A stretch of 64,000 nt of DNA, from positions 1 through 64,000 of the forward strand of contig NZ_JAXAVX010000014.1 in assembly GCF_033949425.1 (NCBI RefSeq). Direction: 5' to 3'. Made by a program: the position numbers and the translations under genes. How positions within the stretch are numbered: position 1 is the first letter of the stretch; each line of letters starts with the position of its first letter. Under the pieces are notes generated by a model. The model searched no databases. It was given only the letters and a program-made list of their open reading frames with translations, and was not told the origin of the DNA. This DNA comes from Patulibacter brassicae. GTDB taxonomy: Bacteria; Actinomycetota; Thermoleophilia; Solirubrobacterales; Solirubrobacteraceae. Shown here in pieces: positions 40,427 to 50,189 of this stretch.

Positions 40427-43400
40427 GTGATCGACCACGTCCCCCCTTCCGCCCGGTCATCGGCATCGACCGGAGCGCCGCGGATCGCCGCGTGCGTCTC
40501 GCTCCTCCTCGTGCTCCTCCTCGGCACGGCCGGCACCGCCGCGGCCGCGCCGACGCCGATCACGGCCGGGGCGGGCCTCGACTGGGGGCTGAAGGCCTCT
40601 TGGCGCACGTACATCGGGACCGCCGGGACGACGCTCTCCGACGGTGCGACGTACGACGCGGCGTCCGGCCGCTTTCACTTCCCCGTGACGGGCGGCAGCT
40701 ACGACCCCGAGACCCGCGAGACGACCGTCCAGTTCGGCGGCACGGTCCAGTTCCTCGGGCACTGCGAGGGCGAGGGCGGGACGCACGTGCGTCCGTGCGC
40801 CCTGGACACGACGCTCTCCGCGCCGCGGATCGAGCTGACCGGCGACGGTGGGTTCCTCTACGGCAAGATGGTCAGCCGGCCGATCGACGGCGGCGAGCTC
40901 GAGGACCTGCCGGACGTGCAGATCGCCGCGCTCGACCTCGAGGACGCCACGCCGGTGGTCCAGTCCGGGAAGGTCACCTGGGACGGACTCGAGGCGCGGA
41001 TGGCCGCCGAGGGCTCCAAGGTTTTCACGTACGCGATCGGCACCCTGCTGGACGCGGTGAGCCTCGGCTACGACGGGGATGGCGGCACGCCGGCGCTCGA
41101 GGAGTGGGCGACGCCGTCCGAGGGGCGCTACACCGAGACGAAGCTGCCGATCGGCGGCACCGGGCGGTTCGTGGCGACCACGCGGATCGGCAGCGTCGGC
41201 GGCGGGATGCTCGCGGTCCGCTCCGACACGTACGGCGTCGGGGTCGTCGACGCGCGCACGCTGAAGGCGCCGAGCGCCGACGCGTTCGTCAGCGGGCCCG
41301 GGAACTACCTCGCGCTCGACACGCTCGCCGTCGACCCCAAGGCCAAGGCGATCTTCGGCGTGCGAGCCGAGGGCGACGGCGCGGTCGTCCGCTTCGCCTG
41401 GGACGGCTCGGCGCTCACCGGCGGCGCCATCCCCGGGTCCGAGCGCGGCCCGGACGCCCACACCGACCCGTCGTTCAAGGGCGCCGGGGTCTGGGACGCC
41501 GCCAACGACCGCTACCTCTACGTCCGGCAGCTCCGCACGAGCCAGGTCCAGACGCTGTGGGAGGCGAAGGCCGCCGGCGGCGCATGGGGCGTCCGCGAGA
41601 TCGGTCCGATCCGCGGCGAGAACGGCCGGCCGCTGCCCCAGCGCGTGGCGAGCCTGACGCCGATCCCCAGCGGGCAGCAGGGCGGGCCGGTCCATCTGGC
41701 CGCTGCGGTCTGGTCGGGCGACCGGCCGACGCTGCGCGTCGTGCTCGAGGACGACGGCGCGACGGCGTCGCCGATGCTCGCCGACGATGCGGAGACCCCC
41801 GGCGTCTCGCAGCTCTGGCGCACCGACAACGGCATCTACGCGCTCGCCGGGTCGGACCTCCTGTGGTACCCGGTCGGCAAGGGGCCGTGGGGCACGATCG
41901 GCCAGCCGCAGCGGGTGGCGCTGCCGCGCGGCGACCTCAACCGCCGCGGCGACTGGAACGCGGTCGACCCGGCCACCGACACGTTCGTGTCCGCGACCGG
42001 CGGACTGCAGCGGATCGCACGGGTCCGCGCCGGCGTCTTCCAGCACGACTTCGCGGTCCCGAGCCTGCCGGACGGGCTGGGGTACTGGAACCACTCGGTC
42101 CTCGGCCTCGATCCGGAGGGTGACCTCCAGGTCACGTCGATCGAGGACGACGCGCTGCTGCGGCTGCACCACGAGGGGACGACCCCGCAGTTCGGCACGC
42201 AGCCGCAGGAGCAGGTCACGCAGATCCGGCAGGACGGCGCCCGCGGGACCGCGACGTTCACCGCGACCGCGGCCGGCGTCCCGGCGCCGACGCTCCGCTG
42301 GCAGGCCCGTACGCCGGGCGTCGCCGGCTGGGAGGACCTCGTCGACGGCGAGCACGTGCAGGGCGCCGCGACGCCGACGCTCACCGTCCGGGTCGGCGCC
42401 GAGGACGGCGGCCGGCAGTACCGGGCGGTCGCGTCCAACCAGGCCGGGGCGGTCGCCAGCGCCCGCGTTCGCGTCGACGTGCAGACCCTGCCCGGGATCT
42501 CGGTCCAGCCGGACGACGCCGACGTCGTCGAGGGCGCCGACGCGCGGTTCCAGGTCATGCCGATCGGCAACCCGGACCCGGAGGTCACCTGGCAGCGCCG
42601 GGTCGGCGGCTTCTGGCAGACGATCGATCCCGAGGACGGAGACGTCCGGATCGCGCGCGGCGTGCTGACGGTCCCGTCGGCGACCGCCGAGCAGCACGGA
42701 AGCCTCTTCCGCGCGAAGCTCGTCAACGCCGTCGGGACGACGTTCAGCCGCGCGGTGCGGCTCGGGGTCAGCGGACCGCCGACCTCGCCGACGACGATCC
42801 GCGGCGGCCACGTCGACTGGGGCTTCGCGGCCCGCTGGCGCTGCTACGTCGTGGGGCAGGTCGCTCGTGGCGGGGTCGTCGTGGACGGCGGGATCGCCCG
42901 CAACCCCGGCACGCTCGCCAGCGGCCCGCTCTGCACCGACAACGCCGGATCGGAGAGCTTCCGCTTCGCGGTCACCGGCGGCAGCTACGACCCGGCCGGC
43001 GGCCGGCTGCTGGTGCGGCTCGCCGGCACCGTCCGGTTCTGGGGTCACGCGCACCACGTGCCCGGCAGCGACGTCCCGCAGCTGGACACGACGTTCTCGA
43101 ACCTCCGGATCGAGGGGCAGGGCGACGTCGTGGCGCTGCGCGGCGACGCCGTCGGCGCGACGATGGAATCGCCGACCCCGACGGCGCATCGCGACGTCGA
43201 GATCGTGCGGGTCCGCGTCGCCGGGACCGGACCGGTCGTCCGCGACGGCGCGCTCACCTGGACGAACGCTCCGACGACGCTGACCGCCGACGGCGCGGCG
43301 ATCTTCGGCAGCTACGCGGAGGGGGAGGCGTTCGACCCGCTGTCGCTCGCGGTCAGCGGCGAGCCGACGACGCCGCAGCCGCAGCCCGAGCCGCAGCCCC

Positions 43401-43816
43401 GGCCGCCCGCGCCCGATCCGGCGCCCGTCCTGCAGGTGACGCAGGTGGTCGAGCGGCTGGTGCCCGGGCCCAGCGGCCCGCGCCGGCCGACCGTCGCGCG
43501 TCGCGCGTCGCGGTTGCGCCTCGACGCCCGCGGCGGAGCGACCCTGGCGACGGTGCGCTGCCCGGAGGGGACCACGGCCTGCCGCCTGCGCCTCCCGTCC
43601 CGGGTGGCGGTCCGGATCGCCGGCAAGCGGCACCGGGCGGCGGTGCGGGGCGCGGGGACGGTCGCCGCGGGCACGCGCAAGGCCGTGCGCGTCCAGCTGC
43701 CGACCGCGGCGCGCCGCAGCCTCCGGGGGCGGGCGACCCGGCTGCGGATGGCGGTTCGCGTCGACCACGGCGCACAGCGGACGACGCGCACCATCGCGGT
43801 GACCCTGCGGCGCTGA
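40427..43816 (+). CDS. Large secreted protein with two HtaA haem-binding domains and Ig-like repeats
   Basis: This 1129-aa protein has an N-terminal signal peptide (hydrophobic core CVSLLLVLLLGTAGTAAAA). HtaA domain 1 spans about 48-210 (LDWGLKASWRTYI, FHFPVTGGSYDPETRETTVQF, LDTTLSAPRIEL). The middle (about 215-590) resembles a repeat or propeller-like region. Two Ig-like segments (about 590-780) follow, then HtaA domain 2 (about 788-975: VDWGFAARWRCYVVGQ, FRFAVTGGSYDPAGGRLLVRL, LDTTFSNLRIEG), a Pro-rich stretch and a basic C-terminus with no LPxTG. HtaA domains bind haem at the cell surface. AGGAGAG (40413-40419) fixes GTG 40427. No haem ABC transporter adjoins it. Confidence 0.85.
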   Translation: MIDHVPPSARSSASTGAPRIAACVSLLLVLLLGTAGTAAAAPTPITAGAGLDWGLKASWRTYIGTAGTTLSDGATYDAASGRFHFPVTGGSYDPETRETTVQFGGTVQFLGHCEGEGGTHVRPCALDTTLSAPRIELTGDGGFLYGKMVSRPIDGGELEDLPDVQIAALDLEDATPVVQSGKVTWDGLEARMAAEGSKVFTYAIGTLLDAVSLGYDGDGGTPALEEWATPSEGRYTETKLPIGGTGRFVATTRIGSVGGGMLAVRSDTYGVGVVDARTLKAPSADAFVSGPGNYLALDTLAVDPKAKAIFGVRAEGDGAVVRFAWDGSALTGGAIPGSERGPDAHTDPSFKGAGVWDAANDRYLYVRQLRTSQVQTLWEAKAAGGAWGVREIGPIRGENGRPLPQRVASLTPIPSGQQGGPVHLAAAVWSGDRPTLRVVLEDDGATASPMLADDAETPGVSQLWRTDNGIYALAGSDLLWYPVGKGPWGTIGQPQRVALPRGDLNRRGDWNAVDPATDTFVSATGGLQRIARVRAGVFQHDFAVPSLPDGLGYWNHSVLGLDPEGDLQVTSIEDDALLRLHHEGTTPQFGTQPQEQVTQIRQDGARGTATFTATAAGVPAPTLRWQARTPGVAGWEDLVDGEHVQGAATPTLTVRVGAEDGGRQYRAVASNQAGAVASARVRVDVQTLPGISVQPDDADVVEGADARFQVMPIGNPDPEVTWQRRVGGFWQTIDPEDGDVRIARGVLTVPSATAEQHGSLFRAKLVNAVGTTFSRAVRLGVSGPPTSPTTIRGGHVDWGFAARWRCYVVGQVARGGVVVDGGIARNPGTLASGPLCTDNAGSESFRFAVTGGSYDPAGGRLLVRLAGTVRFWGHAHHVPGSDVPQLDTTFSNLRIEGQGDVVALRGDAVGATMESPTPTAHRDVEIVRVRVAGTGPVVRDGALTWTNAPTTLTADGAAIFGSYAEGEAFDPLSLAVSGEPTTPQPQPEPQPRPPAPDPAPVLQVTQVVERLVPGPSGPRRPTVARRASRLRLDARGGATLATVRCPEGTTACRLRLPSRVAVRIAGKRHRAAVRGAGTVAAGTRKAVRVQLPTAARRSLRGRATRLRMAVRVDHGAQRTTRTIAVTLRR

Positions 43817-43824
43817 GCCGGCCG

Positions 43825-43875
43825 GCCGCTCCACCGCGACCCGCGGATCCCAGGTCCCTGTTCCGGTGGAGCGGC
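43825..43875. terminator. Bidirectional terminator between convergent genes
   Basis: Eleven-base perfect arms (43825-43835 and 43865-43875) enclose a 29-nt loop, between the HtaA-protein gene and the convergent GH31 gene. Confidence 0.6.
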
Positions 43876-43877
43876 GC

Positions 43878-46250
43878 TCACCGCTCCGCGGTCGTGACGT
43901 CACGGCCGTCGGGCGGCTCCCACCGGCCGTCGCGCCAGCGGACCGCCGCGCCGTCGGGCAGCAGTGCGACCGCGCGGCCGCGATCGGGACGGCCCCAGAG
44001 CGTCGCGACGTACGGGCGCTCGGCGGCCGGCACGTCCCCGAGGCCGCGCGCGACGTGCTCGAGCGGGTGGCTCACGACGATCGCGCCCGACCGGACCCAG
44101 ACCGGCGTGCGCTCGAGCGGCGCCGCGACCGGCACCGGGGGGTCGCCGCGGCGCGCGACGACCTCGCGCCCGCTCCAGGTCTCGACCCAGCGGCCCTCCG
44201 GCAGCGGCACCGTCCGGCCGTCGCTGCCCTCGTCGACGATCGGCGCGACGAGCAGCGACGGCCCGTAGCCGAACGCGTCGGGCACGCCCCAGAGCCGGTC
44301 GTCCCCCGGGTCCAGCCACGCCAGCGGCCGCACGATCGGCACGCCGCTGCGCGACGCGCTCCGCGCCGCGGCGAGCACGTAGGGCACGAGCATCTCGTGC
44401 AGCAGGGCCGCCCCGCGGAAGAGGTCGAGCGTCCGATGGTCGTAGGTCCACGGCTCCTGCTCCAGCCGCGCGTGGGCCTGCATCAGCGGGGTGAAGCAGC
44501 CCAGCTGCGCCCAGCGGACGAGCAGCTCGGGGCTGCAGCGGGCCACGCCGGCGTCCCCGAGGTAGCCGCCGACGTCGTGCGACCAGTTCGAGATCCCGGA
44601 GTGCGCGGCCGAGATCGTCGCCGCCAGCAGGACCCGCAGCGACCAGAAGTCCGACGCCTGGTCGCCGGCCCAGAGCATCCCCGTCGCCTGCTGGCCGGTC
44701 CAGCCGGAGCGGCCGAAGAGCACGCCCTGCCCGGGGTGGACGCGCTCGAGCGCGCGGCGCATGGAGCGGCGGTAGTCGTCGCCCCACCGCCAGGCGCGGG
44801 TGGCGCCGGTCGTGCCGTCGGCGAAGCGGACCGTCTCCGGGAGGTAGTAGCCCTCGCCGTCGTCGGCCTTGATGCCCTGCACGCCGAGCGCGAGCGTCGT
44901 CTCGGCCTGCGTCCGCCACCACGCCTCGCCGGGCCCGGTGAAGTCGATCGGCGAGCCGCGGCCCATCCACCACTGGGCGAGGTACGGCGCCCCGGCGACC
45001 GGCAGGTCCTCCAGCGCGTCCTCCTCGCCGGCGAGCGCGTCGCGGACGGCGGCCAGGTGGTCGGCGGCCTCGGTCGCGGGCGGCCGGACGTACGCCCCCG
45101 TCCGCGCGCCCTCGGCGTACGTCTCCGCCGATCGGGCGTGCAGCCGGATCGACGCCGGGTCCGGCGGCGTCTGGCCCCCGACGGCGTCGACGTTGACCCA
45201 CGGCGTGACCCACACCACCGTCCGCACGCCGTCCTCGCGCAGCCGGCGGAGCATCCCACCGAAGTCCGGCAGCTGGTGGGGGTTCGGGCGCCAGGTGTTG
45301 TACTGCGTCTCCCACGGGGAGTCGAGCACCACGGCGTCCAGCGGGATGTCGTGCCAGCGGCAGCCGCGCACGTCCTCCTCGACCTGGTCCTGGTGCTCGT
45401 GGACGTCGCGCGACTTCCAGAAGCCATAGCCCCAGTCGGGCAGCAGCGCGGGCCGGCCGGTGGCACGCTGGAAGGCGAGCAGTCGCTGGACCGGACCGGG
45501 GTGGACGTGCAGCACGAGTCGGAGCGGACCGCTGGCGCTGCGCACGCTCGCCGAGGCGGCTCCGGCGTCGAGGTCGAAGCGCGTGCCGTTGCCGGCGGTG
45601 TCCAGCCACGCGGCCCAGCCGTCGGAGGACTGGAGGAACGGGACGGGGGCGTAGTCCCCCTGGGGGACGCCGCCGGCCGCCGCCATCGCCGGCGAGCAGC
45701 CCGGCCCGAGGTAGCGCCGGTCGGCGCCGAGCTGGATCCGACGACCCGCGTGGTCGACGGACGGGTGATGGCGGGCCCCGAGCCCGGCCAGGCGCGTGCC
45801 GCTCGCCGTCGCCCAGCGCGCGCCGATCCGCAGCGGCGGGTCCTCGGGCGTCGTCGTGCCGTTGGGGTCCTCCGGGTCCCGTCCGTCGACGGTCAGCTCG
45901 ACGACGACGACGTCGTCGGCCGGGAGCCCGACGCGCAGGGTGCCGCGACGCCCGCTCGCCGCCCGCAGCGCGAGCGTGCCGCCCGCGGCGCCCGCCGCCC
46001 GGGGGAGGGCGCCGAGGCCGACGAGCTCGTCCTCCGGCTCGAGCCGCTCGTGCGCCACGACGCCCTCCGTCACGCGGACGAAGCGGTCGTGCACCGTCCC
46101 GTCGCGCGCCCAGGGCGTGATCGACAGCGGCGCGCCGGGACGACCGTCGCGCTCGACCACGACGCGCAGCGGGTCCGCCGTGATCCGCACGCGGACCCGT
46201 CCGCGCGCGAGCTCCAGCACGACCGGGGAGGAGGTCGGGACGGCGGCCAC
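43878..46250 (-). CDS. Glycoside hydrolase family 31 (alpha-glucosidase/xylosidase-like)
   Basis: This 790-aa TIM-barrel glycosidase has WGYGFWKSRDVHEHQDQVEE, DIPLDAVVLDSPWE, VVWVTPWVNVDAV, the nucleophile block GIKADDGEGYY, the acid/base block WAGDQASDFWSL and SHDVGGYLGD, in the order of GH31. No signal peptide is present, so it acts in the cytoplasm. Substrate is probably an alpha-glucoside or alpha-xyloside, perhaps one produced by the divergent glycosyltransferases. GTG 46250 is chosen because a PHO-type promoter with -10 GAGCAT ends 8 nt upstream. Confidence 0.9.
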   Translation of the reverse strand: MAAVPTSSPVVLELARGRVRVRITADPLRVVVERDGRPGAPLSITPWARDGTVHDRFVRVTEGVVAHERLEPEDELVGLGALPRAAGAAGGTLALRAASGRRGTLRVGLPADDVVVVELTVDGRDPEDPNGTTTPEDPPLRIGARWATASGTRLAGLGARHHPSVDHAGRRIQLGADRRYLGPGCSPAMAAAGGVPQGDYAPVPFLQSSDGWAAWLDTAGNGTRFDLDAGAASASVRSASGPLRLVLHVHPGPVQRLLAFQRATGRPALLPDWGYGFWKSRDVHEHQDQVEEDVRGCRWHDIPLDAVVLDSPWETQYNTWRPNPHQLPDFGGMLRRLREDGVRTVVWVTPWVNVDAVGGQTPPDPASIRLHARSAETYAEGARTGAYVRPPATEAADHLAAVRDALAGEEDALEDLPVAGAPYLAQWWMGRGSPIDFTGPGEAWWRTQAETTLALGVQGIKADDGEGYYLPETVRFADGTTGATRAWRWGDDYRRSMRRALERVHPGQGVLFGRSGWTGQQATGMLWAGDQASDFWSLRVLLAATISAAHSGISNWSHDVGGYLGDAGVARCSPELLVRWAQLGCFTPLMQAHARLEQEPWTYDHRTLDLFRGAALLHEMLVPYVLAAARSASRSGVPIVRPLAWLDPGDDRLWGVPDAFGYGPSLLVAPIVDEGSDGRTVPLPEGRWVETWSGREVVARRGDPPVPVAAPLERTPVWVRSGAIVVSHPLEHVARGLGDVPAAERPYVATLWGRPDRGRAVALLPDGAAVRWRDGRWEPPDGRDVTTAER

Positions 46251-46258
46251 GAGGCCCC

Positions 46259-46301
46259 ATGCTCGGCGTCGCGCCCGCGCTCGCGGTGAACGCTCGGTGA
46301 A
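46259..46301 (-). promoter_or_regulatory. PHO box and -10 of the GH31 gene
   Basis: On the minus strand, TTCAC units start at 46301 and 46290 (11-nt spacing; each is GTTCACC, the streptomycete PHO core). The last unit starts 26 nt before GAGCAT (46264-46259), which ends 8 nt before GTG 46250. Confidence 0.7.
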
Positions 46302-46380
46302 CGTCGCACGCTCGTGGAAACCTCCTGCAAGGGCCGGGGTTGCGGCGGGGTTGCGGCGGGCTCCGGATCCCCTTCCGGCC

Positions 46381-46445
46381 TTCACGCCATCGTCACGAGT
46401 CGGTCACGAGGCCGTCACGAGGACGCCGTCCACGAGGCGGACCCT
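46381..46445 (+). promoter_or_regulatory. PHO box and -10 of the glycosyltransferase operon
   Basis: Units TTCAC (46381), GTCAC (46392), GTCAC (46403) and GTCAC (46414) are at exact 11-nt spacing. The last starts 26 nt before GACCCT (46440-46445), which ends 8 nt before ATG 46454. Confidence 0.7.
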
Positions 46446-46453
46446 TGCGGGGC

Positions 46454-48958
46454 ATGAGCACCCCGCACGGCAACGCCCCCCAGCCAGGACCGAGCGACGA
46501 CCACGGGCTGAGCGCGCTCGAGGCCTCGGCCTCCGACGCGTCCCGGATCCCCCCGGCGCTGTCCCGGGCCGACCTCCACGTCCACACCACGGCGTCGGCC
46601 TACTCGAAGCTCGGCGTGCAGCGCTCCGTCGGCATGCCGGAGTGCGCCACGCCGCCGGAGGAGGCCTACGAGGTCGCCAAGCGGCGCGGGATGGACTTCG
46701 TGGCCGTCACCGACCACGACACGATCGCGGGCGCCCTGCAGATCGCCGACCGGCCCGACGTCATCGTCGGCGAGGAGCTGACCGCCTGGTTCAAGGGGGA
46801 GCCCTGCGCCGTGCACGTCCTCTGCCTCGGCATCACCCAGGACGACCACGACTGGCTCCAGGCGCACAACCACGACGTCGTGCGCTGCGCCGAATACCTC
46901 CACGGTCGCGAGATCACCACGGCGCTCGCCCATCCCTTCTACTACGTCGAGGCGCCGCTGACCGCCCGTCACCGCCGGCTGCTCGCCGAGCTCTTCCCGA
47001 TCTGGGAGGTCCGCAACGGCTCCCGGGCCCGCGAGCTGAACGCCCCGGCCGCGACGTACATCGACACGCACGGCGGGATCGGGATCGGCGGCACCGACGA
47101 CCACGCCGGCGTCGACATCGGCCGGACGTACACCGAGACGCCGCTGGCCTACGGTCCGGCCGAGTACCTCGCGCACATCCGCGCCGGCCGCTGCGTCGCC
47201 CGCGGGATCCAGGGGGGCGCGGCGAAGTGGTCGCACGCGGCCATGGGGATCGCGATCCGCGCGCTGGGCCTGGGGGAGGGCGGCGAGCCGGTCGCCCGTC
47301 CGCGGCCCGAGGCGATGCTGAAGATCGTCAGCCGCGTCATGAGCGAGGGCGACGTCCGTCGCGGCGAGCAGGAGCAGCAGCGCGACATCGGCCCCGAGGA
47401 CGCGCGCTCGATGCTCCGGGCCTGGCTCGACGGGGTCGGGCTCCAGCACCTCGGCGCCGACGAGCTCCTGGCGATGTTCCAGGAGGAGGGCTTCGACCAC
47501 GCCGACCTCCAGCGCCGCGCGACCCGCGCGCACGAGCGCAAGCTCGTGACCGCGGTCGAGGGCGTGCTCGACGCGGTCACGTCGCTCGACGGCAGCGAGG
47601 AGGCGGTCGCGGCCGCCGGGGAGCGGCTGCCCGAGCTCGGCGGCGAGCTCCTCGACGCGCTGGTGCCGGTGATCCCGTACGCCCCCTCGACGGCCTTCCT
47701 CGGCCGGGAGCGGCGCAAGCTCAAGCCGCGGATGGACGGCGAGCGCCCGCGCGTGGCGCTGATCGCCGACGGCATCGGGGGGATGCACGGCGTGACCCAC
47801 ACGCTGAACACGATCCGCGAGCGCGGCGTCCCCGGCTTCGACGTCGAGGTCATCGGCACCGACCACAACGTCGACCGGCGGCTCCCGGCCGTCGCGGAGG
47901 TCGACATCCCCTTCTACGAGGGCCTGCGGCTCGGCGTCCCGAGCGTCCCGGCGCTCGTCGAGGAGCTCTCCGAGGGCCGCTACGACGTCGTCCACCTCTG
48001 CTCTCCCGGGCCGGCGGGCGTCGTCGGCCTCGGCCTGGCGAAGCTCCTCGAGCTGCCGCTGCTGGGCAGCTACCACACGGAGCTGGCGACCTACACCGGC
48101 CTGCGCTCGGCCGACCGGCACCTCGAGCAGTGGGCGACGCTCGCGCTCGGGGCCTTCTACGGCCAGGCCGACGTCGTCGTGACGCCGAGCCCGCAGAGCG
48201 ACGAGGCCGTCCGCGCCCTGGGCATCGCCGAGGACCGGATCGGCCGCTGGGACCGCGGCGTCGACGTCGAGCGCTTCAGCCCGGCCCGTCGCGACCGCCG
48301 CCGGCTGGCGATCGCCGCCGGCCACGAGGTCGCCGACGCCGGCGACGACCACGTCTACGTGCTCTACGCCGGGCGCCTGACGAAGGAGAAGGGCGTCGAC
48401 CTGCTGGCGGAGGCGTTCCTCGCCGCGCGCCGCCGGGATCCGCGCCTGCACCTCGTGCTCGCCGGCGGCGGCCCCGAGGAGGAGCAGCTCCGCGCCCGGC
48501 TCGGCGGACACGCGACGTTCCTCGGCTGGCTCTCGGGCGACGACCTCGCCGACGCCTACGCGAGCGCCGACCTCTTCCTCTTCGCGAGCCGCACGGACAC
48601 GTTCGGGCAGGTCCTGCTCGAGGCCCAGGCGTCCGGCCTGCCGATCGTCGCGGTCGACGAGGGCGGGCCCCGGTCGCTCGTCGCCGACGGCGTCAGCGGG
48701 TTCCTGCGACCCGCCGCGGCCGACGCGCTGGCGGAGGCGCTGCTGGCCCTCTCCGCCGACCGCCGCCTGCGCGAGCGGCTCGCGGCGGGCGGGCTCGCCG
48801 CGGTCGCCGATCGCACCTGGGACGCGGCCCTCGGGCGGCTCGCCGCCGGCTACCGCCGCGCGCTGGCCGCCGGCACCCTGCGCGCCGCCCGCCGCGACGC
48901 CGAGGCGGCCGCCGCCCGCGAGCTCGTGCGGCCCGCCGGGGAGCGCCGGGTTGCCTGA
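46454..48958 (+). CDS. PHP-domain phosphoesterase fused to a GT4 glycosyltransferase
   Basis: This 834-aa protein has a PHP metal-dependent phosphoesterase domain at about 38-290 (DLHVHTTASAYSK, FVAVTDHDTI, TTALAHPFYY, GIGGTDDHAGVDIG), a helical middle, and a retaining GT-B glycosyltransferase at about 430-800 (IADGIGGMHGVTHTLN, LGSYHTELATY, YAGRLTKEKGVDLLAEAF, then FASRTDTFGQVLLEAQASGLPIVAVDEGGP). The GT part resembles GT4 enzymes such as MgtA/PimB-like lipid glycosyltransferases. A PHO box implies phosphate-starvation induction, suggesting release of phosphate from a precursor coupled with glycolipid synthesis (inference). First gene of a four-gene overlapping operon. Confidence 0.88.
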   Translation: MSTPHGNAPQPGPSDDHGLSALEASASDASRIPPALSRADLHVHTTASAYSKLGVQRSVGMPECATPPEEAYEVAKRRGMDFVAVTDHDTIAGALQIADRPDVIVGEELTAWFKGEPCAVHVLCLGITQDDHDWLQAHNHDVVRCAEYLHGREITTALAHPFYYVEAPLTARHRRLLAELFPIWEVRNGSRARELNAPAATYIDTHGGIGIGGTDDHAGVDIGRTYTETPLAYGPAEYLAHIRAGRCVARGIQGGAAKWSHAAMGIAIRALGLGEGGEPVARPRPEAMLKIVSRVMSEGDVRRGEQEQQRDIGPEDARSMLRAWLDGVGLQHLGADELLAMFQEEGFDHADLQRRATRAHERKLVTAVEGVLDAVTSLDGSEEAVAAAGERLPELGGELLDALVPVIPYAPSTAFLGRERRKLKPRMDGERPRVALIADGIGGMHGVTHTLNTIRERGVPGFDVEVIGTDHNVDRRLPAVAEVDIPFYEGLRLGVPSVPALVEELSEGRYDVVHLCSPGPAGVVGLGLAKLLELPLLGSYHTELATYTGLRSADRHLEQWATLALGAFYGQADVVVTPSPQSDEAVRALGIAEDRIGRWDRGVDVERFSPARRDRRRLAIAAGHEVADAGDDHVYVLYAGRLTKEKGVDLLAEAFLAARRRDPRLHLVLAGGGPEEEQLRARLGGHATFLGWLSGDDLADAYASADLFLFASRTDTFGQVLLEAQASGLPIVAVDEGGPRSLVADGVSGFLRPAAADALAEALLALSADRRLRERLAAGGLAAVADRTWDAALGRLAAGYRRALAAGTLRAARRDAEAAAARELVRPAGERRVA

Positions 48959-50189
48959 CGCGGTCTCGCTGGCGGACCGGCGCGCGCGGCGGCGGTCCAC
49001 CGGCACCGATCCGGCCGTCGCGGACGGCGCTGCGCCGGTGCCGATCGCCCGGCCGCTCGACGGCGAGCGGCCGGGCCCGACGCGGCGTCACGGACGGCGG
49101 CTGCGGATCGTCGACGTCACGCTCTGGTACGGCGAGCGCTCCGGCGGGATCAAGAGCTACCTCGACGCGAAGCGGCGTCACGCCGCCACGACCGGCGCGT
49201 TCGAGCACCACGTGATCGTGCCCGGCGAGCGCGACGGCCACCACGACGGCATGCACCGGATCCGCGGCGTGCGCGTGACCCGCAACGACTACCGCCTGCC
49301 GCCGGGCGGCCGGGGGCTGTGCCGCACGATCGCCGAGCTGCGCCCGGACGTCGTGCTGCTGCACGACCCGTTCTGGACGCCACGGCAGGCGGTCGCCGCG
49401 GCGCACGCCTCCGGATCGCTCGTCGTGGCGGTGCACCACGGCTCCGCGGCGCTCGACGCCGCCGGGATGCCGGGTCCCGACCTGCTCTGGACCCCCGTGT
49501 TCCGCGCCTGGATCCGGCACGCCTACCGGGCCGTCGACGCCGTGATGTCGGTCGTCGACCCGACACCGGACAGCGGGCGGGGGGCCGATCTGCCCCTGCG
49601 GCTCGGGCTGGACCCCGCGTTCCGGCCCCGCCCGGAGGTCGTCCGCGGCGACGAGGTCCTGTACCTCGGTCGGCTCTCGCGCTCCAAGGGCGTCGGCGAC
49701 CTGCTCGACGCGGCCGTCGGCGCGGACTGGCGCCTGCGGCTCGTCGGCGACGGGCCGTGGCGGACCGGGCTGCCCGCGGAGATCGCGACGCGGGGCCTCT
49801 CCGAGCGCGTGACGCTCGAGCCCTACGTCGAGGATCGCGCGGCCGTCGCGGCGCGCTACGCGCGGGCGGCGTGCGTCGTCATGCCGGGTCCGAACGAGAC
49901 GTTCGGGCTCGTCGGGCTCGAGGCCGCCGCGACCGGGGCGCCCGTGGTCTGCTGCGCGGGCGCGCCGTCGGCGGCGCGGATCGGACCGCTGGCCCACCGG
50001 TTCCCCGCCGGGGACGTGGGCGCGCTGCGCGCGGCGGTCGACGCGGCGCGGGCGCGCGGCGCCGCCGGTGGCGATCCGGCGCTCGGTCGGCGGATCGCGT
50101 GGCGCCACGGCTGGACGACCCTCTTCCACGAGGAGCTCGTCGACCTCGTCGCCCTGCTGGAGCGCGCGGAGCGGAGCGTCGCGGCGTGA
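48951..50189 (+). CDS. GT4 family glycosyltransferase
   Basis: This 412-aa GT-B enzyme has RIVDVTLWYGERSGGIKSYLDAKR at the N-domain start, VLLHDPFWTPRQAV, a donor-domain strand VLYLGRLSRSKGVGDLLDAA and GPNETFGLVGLEAAATGAPVVCC, the E-x7-E nucleotide-sugar site of GT4. The start is probably TTG 48951, overlapping the previous stop by 8 bp, with GGAG in front; an internal GTG closer to the conserved core is possible. It is translationally coupled to the PHP-GT fusion and likely adds a second sugar. Confidence 0.88.
   Translation: MPDAVSLADRRARRRSTGTDPAVADGAAPVPIARPLDGERPGPTRRHGRRLRIVDVTLWYGERSGGIKSYLDAKRRHAATTGAFEHHVIVPGERDGHHDGMHRIRGVRVTRNDYRLPPGGRGLCRTIAELRPDVVLLHDPFWTPRQAVAAAHASGSLVVAVHHGSAALDAAGMPGPDLLWTPVFRAWIRHAYRAVDAVMSVVDPTPDSGRGADLPLRLGLDPAFRPRPEVVRGDEVLYLGRLSRSKGVGDLLDAAVGADWRLRLVGDGPWRTGLPAEIATRGLSERVTLEPYVEDRAAVAARYARAACVVMPGPNETFGLVGLEAAATGAPVVCCAGAPSAARIGPLAHRFPAGDVGALRAAVDAARARGAAGGDPALGRRIAWRHGWTTLFHEELVDLVALLERAERSVAA

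Noticed and set aside
43900..46260. Long minus-strand frames overlapping the GH31 gene in another register
   Set aside because: Only the frame ending at 43878 carries the GH31 nucleophile and acid/base motifs; the others are low-complexity shadows.
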